Of a DNA stretch of 8,959 nt, positions 5,679 through 8,959 are shown one piece after another. The notes under the pieces are model-generated. The model saw only the letters and a program-made list of their open reading frames with translations. It had not been told where the DNA came from and did not search any database. The position numbers were made by a program, and so were the translations under genes. The stretch is taken from contig JALRDW010000046.1 in assembly GCA_023262065.1 (NCBI GenBank), forward strand, positions 1-8,959, in the 5' to 3' direction. Position 1 is the first letter of the stretch. Every line of letters begins with the position of its first letter. The stretch comes from Acidimicrobiia bacterium. Its GTDB lineage: Bacteria > Actinomycetota > Acidimicrobiia > IMCC26256.

Positions 5679-5685
5679 TAGTGGA

Positions 5686-5976
5686 ATGAGTGCGACGATG
5701 CGACGAGTCGTGATCGCGGTGAAGCCGGGCAGTGGCTGGTGGGTCGATGCGGAGTGCCGCGGGGTGGACCCTGCGGTGTTCCACCCGGACCCCGAGGTCG
5801 TCGGCGCCGACGTCGCGGCCCGTGAGCTGTGCGCGTCGTGCCCCGTCGCCGAGCCCTGCCTCGAGTACGCCCTCGCCGTCCGGGAGAAGGATGGCATCTG
5901 GGGTGGCCTCGACGAGCACGAGCGGCGCAAGCTCATCCGTCGTCGTCGTCGGGCCGCCCAGAAGGTCGCCGACTGA
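5686..5976 (+). CDS. WhiB-family iron-sulfur transcriptional regulator
   Basis: The 96-residue protein has the full WhiB signature: C24, then C49-x2-C52-x5-C58 as ligands of a redox-sensitive [4Fe-4S] cluster, the turn GIWGGL (70-75), and a basic C-terminal tail RRRRRAAQK that contacts DNA. WhiB proteins act with the principal sigma factor (sigma-4 region) to control division, redox response or drug resistance in Actinomycetota. The tail has no AT-hook-like RGRP, so WhiB7 is unlikely; I cannot assign WhiB1, WhiB2 or another subfamily. ATG 5686 is preceded by GAGGGGG at 7 nt; ATG 5698 (residue 5) has no better site. It stands alone, head-to-head with the four-TM gene, and a hairpin next to its RBS suggests post-transcriptional or autoregulatory control. 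Confidence 0.96.
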   Translation: MSATMRRVVIAVKPGSGWWVDAECRGVDPAVFHPDPEVVGADVAARELCASCPVAEPCLEYALAVREKDGIWGGLDEHERRKLIRRRRRAAQKVAD

Positions 5977-6022
5977 CCCACCGGACGCCGGCGATCGGCC
6001 GGGGTGCTCGATGCCCCCCGGG

Positions 6023-6028
6023 TAGGCT
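6023..6028 (+). promoter_or_regulatory. Candidate -10 box (TAGGCT) upstream of trpD
   Basis: GGTAGGCT is a typical actinobacterial -10 region and holds the only TA in 5977-6098. Transcription would start about 7-9 nt downstream, at or beside GTG 6037, which fits a leaderless transcript. No -35 consensus is seen. Confidence 0.5.
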
Positions 6029-6036
6029 CGCCGACC

Positions 6037-6102
6037 GTGACCGATCGCTGCTGCTCCCCGTCGCGTCCCGGCGCGGCCGCCGGACCGGGAGCGCTGCGGT
6101 GA
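6037..6102 (+). CDS. Possible leaderless leader peptide with tandem Cys codons
   Basis: GTG 6037 lies 8 nt after TAGGCT and opens a 21-codon frame starting MTDRCC and ending at TGA 6100-6102. That stop overlaps the trpD start as GTGA (6099-6102), the usual arrangement for translational coupling. Tandem TGC TGC codons (6049-6054) recall the leaderless polycysteine ORFs that attenuate sulfur operons in mycobacteria. It contains no Trp codon, so it is not a classical trp leader. With only two Cys codons and such short length, chance is a serious alternative. Confidence 0.38.
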   Translation: MTDRCCSPSRPGAAAGPGALR

Positions 6103-7145
6103 CGACCGAGTGGCCCGAGGTCCTCGGGCCACTGCTGCGGGGTGACGACCTGGCACCCGAGGTCCTCGGGCCCGCCTTCGGCACGATCCTCGCGGGCGAG
6201 GCCACCGACGCCCAGATCGCGGCGCTCGCCGTGCTGCTGCGGGCGAAGGGGGAGACCCCGGTCGAGATCGCCACCCTCATCCGCACGATGCTCGCGGTCG
6301 CCACGCCCGTTCCCCTCGACCCCGAGGGGGCCGACGGTGTGATCGTCGACACCTGCGGCACCGGCGGGGACCGTTCGCACACCTTCAACATCTCGACCCT
6401 CGCCGCGCTGGTCGTGGCCGGGGCCGGGGTGCGGGTGGCCAAGCACGGCAACCGGGCCGCGTCCTCGGCCTGTGGGTCGGCCGATCTCCTCGAGGCGCTC
6501 GGCGTGGCACTCGACATCCCGCCGGCCGGGGTCGCCGCCTGCGTGCGCGAGGCCGGTATCGGGTTCTTCTTCGCGCCCCGCTACCACCCGGCCCTGCGGT
6601 TCGCCGCCGGGCCGCGTCGGGAGCTCGGCATCCCGACCACCTTCAACTTCCTCGGACCCCTCGCGAACCCGGCCCGGGTGCGCCGTCAGGTCGTCGGCGT
6701 CGCCGACCCGGGCATGGCCGAGCGCGTCATCCGCACCCTCGCCGAACTCGGGACGACCCGAGCGATGGTGTTCTTCGGTCACGACGGTCTCGACGAGCTC
6801 ACGACCACGGACGTGTCCACCGTGCGCGAGGTGCGCGACGGCGAGTTCCACACCTCCCTCCTCGATCCGTCGGAGCTCGGCATCGCCCGCGCGACGCGCG
6901 ACGCGCTCGTCGGAGGTGACCCGGCCCACAACGCGACGATGGCCCGTCGCGTGCTCGAGGGTGAACGGGGCCCGGTGCGCGACGTCGTGCTGCTCAACGC
7001 CGCCGCCGCGCTCGTGGTCGCGGATGCTGCGCCCGACTTCGCCGCCGGTATCGATCTCGCGGCCCGCGCACTGGATGACGGCGCGGCGGCATCCGCCCTC
7101 GACCGGCTCGTCGTGGTCAGCTCGGCCCACGCGGGGGAGCAGTAG
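6099..7145 (+). CDS. trpD: Anthranilate phosphoribosyltransferase
   Basis: It transfers the phosphoribosyl group of PRPP to anthranilate, the second committed step of tryptophan synthesis, in the cytosol. The 348-residue length is normal for TrpD. Key motifs are present: DTCGTGGD (84-91, PRPP diphosphate loop), FNIST (96-100), KHGNRAASSACGSADLLEALG (115-135), the anthranilate-site region HPALRFAAGPRRELG...FNFLGPLANP (163-191), and GHDGLDEL (227-234), whose DE pair binds Mg2+. GTG 6099 is chosen because GGGAG (6087-6091) is 7 nt upstream and the protein then begins at the conserved N-terminal helix. No other trp gene is in the window, so it is a stand-alone trpD, as often in Actinomycetota. 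It is preceded by a possible leader ORF and followed without a gap by a zinc-ribbon membrane protein. Confidence 0.97.
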   Translation: MTTEWPEVLGPLLRGDDLAPEVLGPAFGTILAGEATDAQIAALAVLLRAKGETPVEIATLIRTMLAVATPVPLDPEGADGVIVDTCGTGGDRSHTFNISTLAALVVAGAGVRVAKHGNRAASSACGSADLLEALGVALDIPPAGVAACVREAGIGFFFAPRYHPALRFAAGPRRELGIPTTFNFLGPLANPARVRRQVVGVADPGMAERVIRTLAELGTTRAMVFFGHDGLDELTTTDVSTVREVRDGEFHTSLLDPSELGIARATRDALVGGDPAHNATMARRVLEGERGPVRDVVLLNAAAALVVADAAPDFAAGIDLAARALDDGAAASALDRLVVVSSAHAGEQ

Positions 7146-7759
7146 TGGCCCGCGCGCTGCAGTGCCCCGCATGCTCGACCCGCCACGCGATCGACGGTGT
7201 CGCACCGGGCGCGACCTTCTCGTGCACCGGGTGCGGCCGCACCCTGCGCGCGCCGGGCGCCGCAGTGGCGGCGACCCCGACCGCGACCGGGGCGTCCGGG
7301 TCTCCGACCCGCGCGGAGCGGCGTCGGGGGACCCCCTCGGCGGCGCCGTCGGGCTTCCCGCTCGCCGTGCGCATCGTCGCTTGGATCGTCTCCGTTCTCG
7401 TGGGCGGTGCGGTGTCGCTGTGGATCGCCCGGGCGATCGGCCTCCTGTCCACGGACAACCTCATCGACGTCATCACCGGTTCGGGCAGCGGGCGGTACCT
7501 GCGGATGGCGTTGTGGTTGCCGATCTGGGCCCTCGTGACCGCCGGGCTGGTCACGCTGCTGCTCGACGGCGGTTGGCGCCTCATGCGCCGTGCCGCCGCC
7601 GATCGGGGCGGGCAGCGTCCCACACGAACGACACCGGCGCGCCGCGCCCCCGCACCCGCCGATGCGGTGCCGGCGTCGGCCCGCACGGCGACCGGCGTGC
7701 CCGATCGCGGTGCGGCTCAGCGCCCCCGGCGGATCCCGCCCCGGGACACCGGCGCGTAG
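7145..7759 (+). CDS. Zinc-ribbon membrane protein of unknown function
   Basis: The 204-residue product starts with a zinc ribbon, CPAC (7-10) and CTGC (27-30), matching the short MJ0042-like ribbons at the N-terminus of many membrane proteins. A low-complexity Ala/Thr/Pro linker leads to two TM helices at about 72-101 and 119-140, joined by STDNLIDVITGSGSG. The tail (about 145-204) is Arg/Pro/Ala-rich and probably disordered. I do not recognise a function. GTG 7145 shares its first base with the trpD stop (TAGTG) and has GGGGGAG (7133-7139) 5 nt upstream, so it is co-transcribed and coupled with trpD. A direct role in tryptophan synthesis is not implied. Its last 43 bp overlap the 3' end of the convergent nuclease gene. 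Confidence 0.87.
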   Translation: MARALQCPACSTRHAIDGVAPGATFSCTGCGRTLRAPGAAVAATPTATGASGSPTRAERRRGTPSAAPSGFPLAVRIVAWIVSVLVGGAVSLWIARAIGLLSTDNLIDVITGSGSGRYLRMALWLPIWALVTAGLVTLLLDGGWRLMRRAAADRGGQRPTRTTPARRAPAPADAVPASARTATGVPDRGAAQRPRRIPPRDTGA

Positions 7760-8959
7760 GCGGGCAGCGGCCCGGAGCAGGCCGAGGCGGCGCACCCGGT
7801 CGCCTCGAGGAGACGCACCCGCCCGCCGGCCACCTCGCGGTCGAGCCAGCGGGCGACCGCAAGGAGTTCGTCGATCTCGTCGCGGGCCGGCGGCTGTCCC
7901 ATCGGCAACGGGGCGCTGACCACGTGCTGCGGCTCCGGATCGATCCCGTCGAGGTGTGGGGTCGCACCGATGCGGAGGTGGCCGCCCTCGAACTCCCGCA
8001 CCCCGGCCGGCGTCTCGACGCGCAGCCTCCCGGCCCGCCGCAACCACTCGATGGTGCGAACACGCCGGAGCGCTCGCGACAGCGTCGCGAGGCGGTCGCG
8101 GGTCGCGGCCGCCTCCTCGAAGCGCTCCTGCTCGCTGAGCATCGCCATCCGGGCCTCGAGCGGATCGAGCAGGGCGCGGTGGTCACTGCGCAGCGCGACC
8201 ACCGCGCGCTCGACGATCGCCCGGTAGTCATCCTCGGCCGTCGCGCCGCGGCACGGGCATGCCGCGACGCCGAGCTGGGCCGGCGCGCACGGTACGTCGC
8301 CGACGATCGGCGCGTGGCGCGCGATCCGGTCCGTGCAGCGCCGCAGCGGCACCGCGGCCTCGATGGCCTCCTTCACCGCGGTCGCGCTCCGCCGCGACCG
8401 GAACGGCCCGAGGTACACCGAGCCGTCGGGACGAGCGTCGGTGACCACCGTGAGACGGGGGAACCGCTCGGCGACGGTGAGCTTGAGGTAGGCGTAGGCC
8501 CGCCAGCCCTTGCCGACCCGGTTGAACCGGGGCTCGTGACGGCGGATGAGGCGGAGCTCGTGGATCTCCGCCTCGAGCGGATCGGGGCAGGGGATGTGGT
8601 CGATGCGCTCGGTCTCCCGGAGCAGCTGCGGCACCTTGCGGCGATCGTCGCCGCCGAAGTACGAGCGCACGCGGGCTCGGAGGTTCGTGGCCTTCCCGAC
8701 GTAGAGCACCCGACCGGCGCGGTCCCGGAACACGTACACGCCCGGTTCGCGGGGGAGCCCCGCGGTGAGGCGCAACTTGGACGCCGACGGGTGGGCGCGG
8801 ATGGTCGGCAGCTCGAGCAGGTCGTCGAGGCCGAGCACGCCGAGCGTGCCGGCTCGCTCGAGGAGCGCGTGCAGCACCTCGGCGGTGGCCTGGGCGTCCG
8901 CGAGCGCCCGGTGGCACGGCGTCTCCGGGACGCCCAGGTGGCGTGCGAGGGTGCCGAGC
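7717..8959 (-). CDS. DEDDh exonuclease / GIY-YIG / UvrC-like fusion nuclease (5' end outside window)
   Basis: The frame is open to the right edge, so the N-terminal exonuclease domain is cut; 413 residues are visible. They begin with the end of a DnaQ-like DEDDh domain (HRALAD, visible 16-21, motif III HxAxxD). A GIY-YIG domain follows: GVYVF (73-77), LYVGKATNLRARVRSYF (85 onward) and a likely catalytic Glu in HELRLIRRHEPRFN (about 134). Next come a UvrC-like cysteine set (208, 224, 234, 236) that could hold an Fe-S cluster, and a UVR helix ERFEEAAATRDRL (about 278-290). This matches the actinobacterial 'DEDD exonuclease domain-containing' proteins, which combine proofreading-type and UvrC/Cho-type nucleases and are presumed to act in DNA repair. 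The UvrC RNase H-like second nuclease domain is absent. The stop TGA is at 7719-7717. Confidence 0.94.
   Translation of the reverse strand, partial: LGTLARHLGVPETPCHRALADAQATAEVLHALLERAGTLGVLGLDDLLELPTIRAHPSASKLRLTAGLPREPGVYVFRDRAGRVLYVGKATNLRARVRSYFGGDDRRKVPQLLRETERIDHIPCPDPLEAEIHELRLIRRHEPRFNRVGKGWRAYAYLKLTVAERFPRLTVVTDARPDGSVYLGPFRSRRSATAVKEAIEAAVPLRRCTDRIARHAPIVGDVPCAPAQLGVAACPCRGATAEDDYRAIVERAVVALRSDHRALLDPLEARMAMLSEQERFEEAAATRDRLATLSRALRRVRTIEWLRRAGRLRVETPAGVREFEGGHLRIGATPHLDGIDPEPQHVVSAPLPMGQPPARDEIDELLAVARWLDREVAGGRVRLLEATGCAASACSGPLPAYAPVSRGGIRRGR

Noticed and set aside
6037..6102. Classical tryptophan attenuator before trpD
   Set aside because: The short ORF has no Trp codon, and no terminator hairpin with a T-run follows.
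5490..7205. Minus-strand open frame extending the four-TM protein through whiB and trpD
   Set aside because: The upstream part is the low-complexity shadow of WhiB and TrpD, both certain on the plus strand. The real gene begins near 5489.
1..8959. Insertion sequences, prophage genes, integrase sites or tRNA genes
   Set aside because: No transposase or integrase motif, terminal repeat pair or tRNA cloverleaf was found on either strand.

Overview
The window is very GC-rich and carries a WhiB-family Fe-S regulator, a family essentially confined to Actinomycetota. A type A RNase P RNA, leaderless-looking starts behind TANNNT boxes, and a DEDDh/GIY-YIG fusion nuclease fit that phylum. Acidimicrobiia or a relative is my guess, but the class cannot be fixed from sequence alone.

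Layout, left to right. (1) Bases 1-191 hold an AT-rich patch with a 14-bp palindrome between a probable leftward gene (only its RBS and start are inside) and a membrane-anchored Cys-containing protein of unknown function (192-1178, +). (2) A pentapeptide-repeat protein with a possible zinc site faces it (1203-2201, -). (3) Bases 2202-2480 are a dense divergent control region: inverted repeats, an ECF/SigR-like promoter candidate, a small hairpin, and a well-formed S-box (SAM-I class) riboswitch aptamer without P4. The 3' strand of its P1 runs into the Shine-Dalgarno sequence of the next gene. (4) That gene is a MoxR-type AAA+ ATPase (2481-3209), joined by an ATGA overlap to a protein with an N-terminal HEXXH motif and a C-terminal VWA domain with an intact MIDAS (3206-4657). 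(5) rnpB lies on the minus strand (4708-5078). Its 5' helix contains the stop codon of an upstream four-TM protein gene (5070-5489, -). (6) On the plus strand follow whiB-like (5686-5976), a possible leaderless 21-codon ORF with tandem Cys codons (6037-6102), trpD (6099-7145) and a zinc-ribbon membrane protein (7145-7759). (7) A convergent DEDDh exonuclease/GIY-YIG/UvrC-like protein (7717-8959, -) overlaps the last gene by 43 bp and leaves the window on the right.

The most notable system is the AAA+/metallopeptidase-VWA pair placed behind an S-box riboswitch. S-box elements are known for control of methionine and SAM metabolism, and neither protein looks like a methionine enzyme. The aptamer keeps P1, the kink-turn P2, P3, the P2-loop/J3-4 pseudoknot and the conserved GGCAACC and GGTGCCAAT segments, but has no P4. 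It appears built for translational control. The inference is a SAM-responsive, possibly thiol-stress-responsive, ATPase/peptidase module.

The right half is mostly housekeeping: RNase P RNA, tryptophan synthesis and DNA repair. It shows tight packing: a shared stop/start, GTGA and ATGA overlaps, and a tRNA-processing RNA that may be cut from the 3' end of an mRNA.
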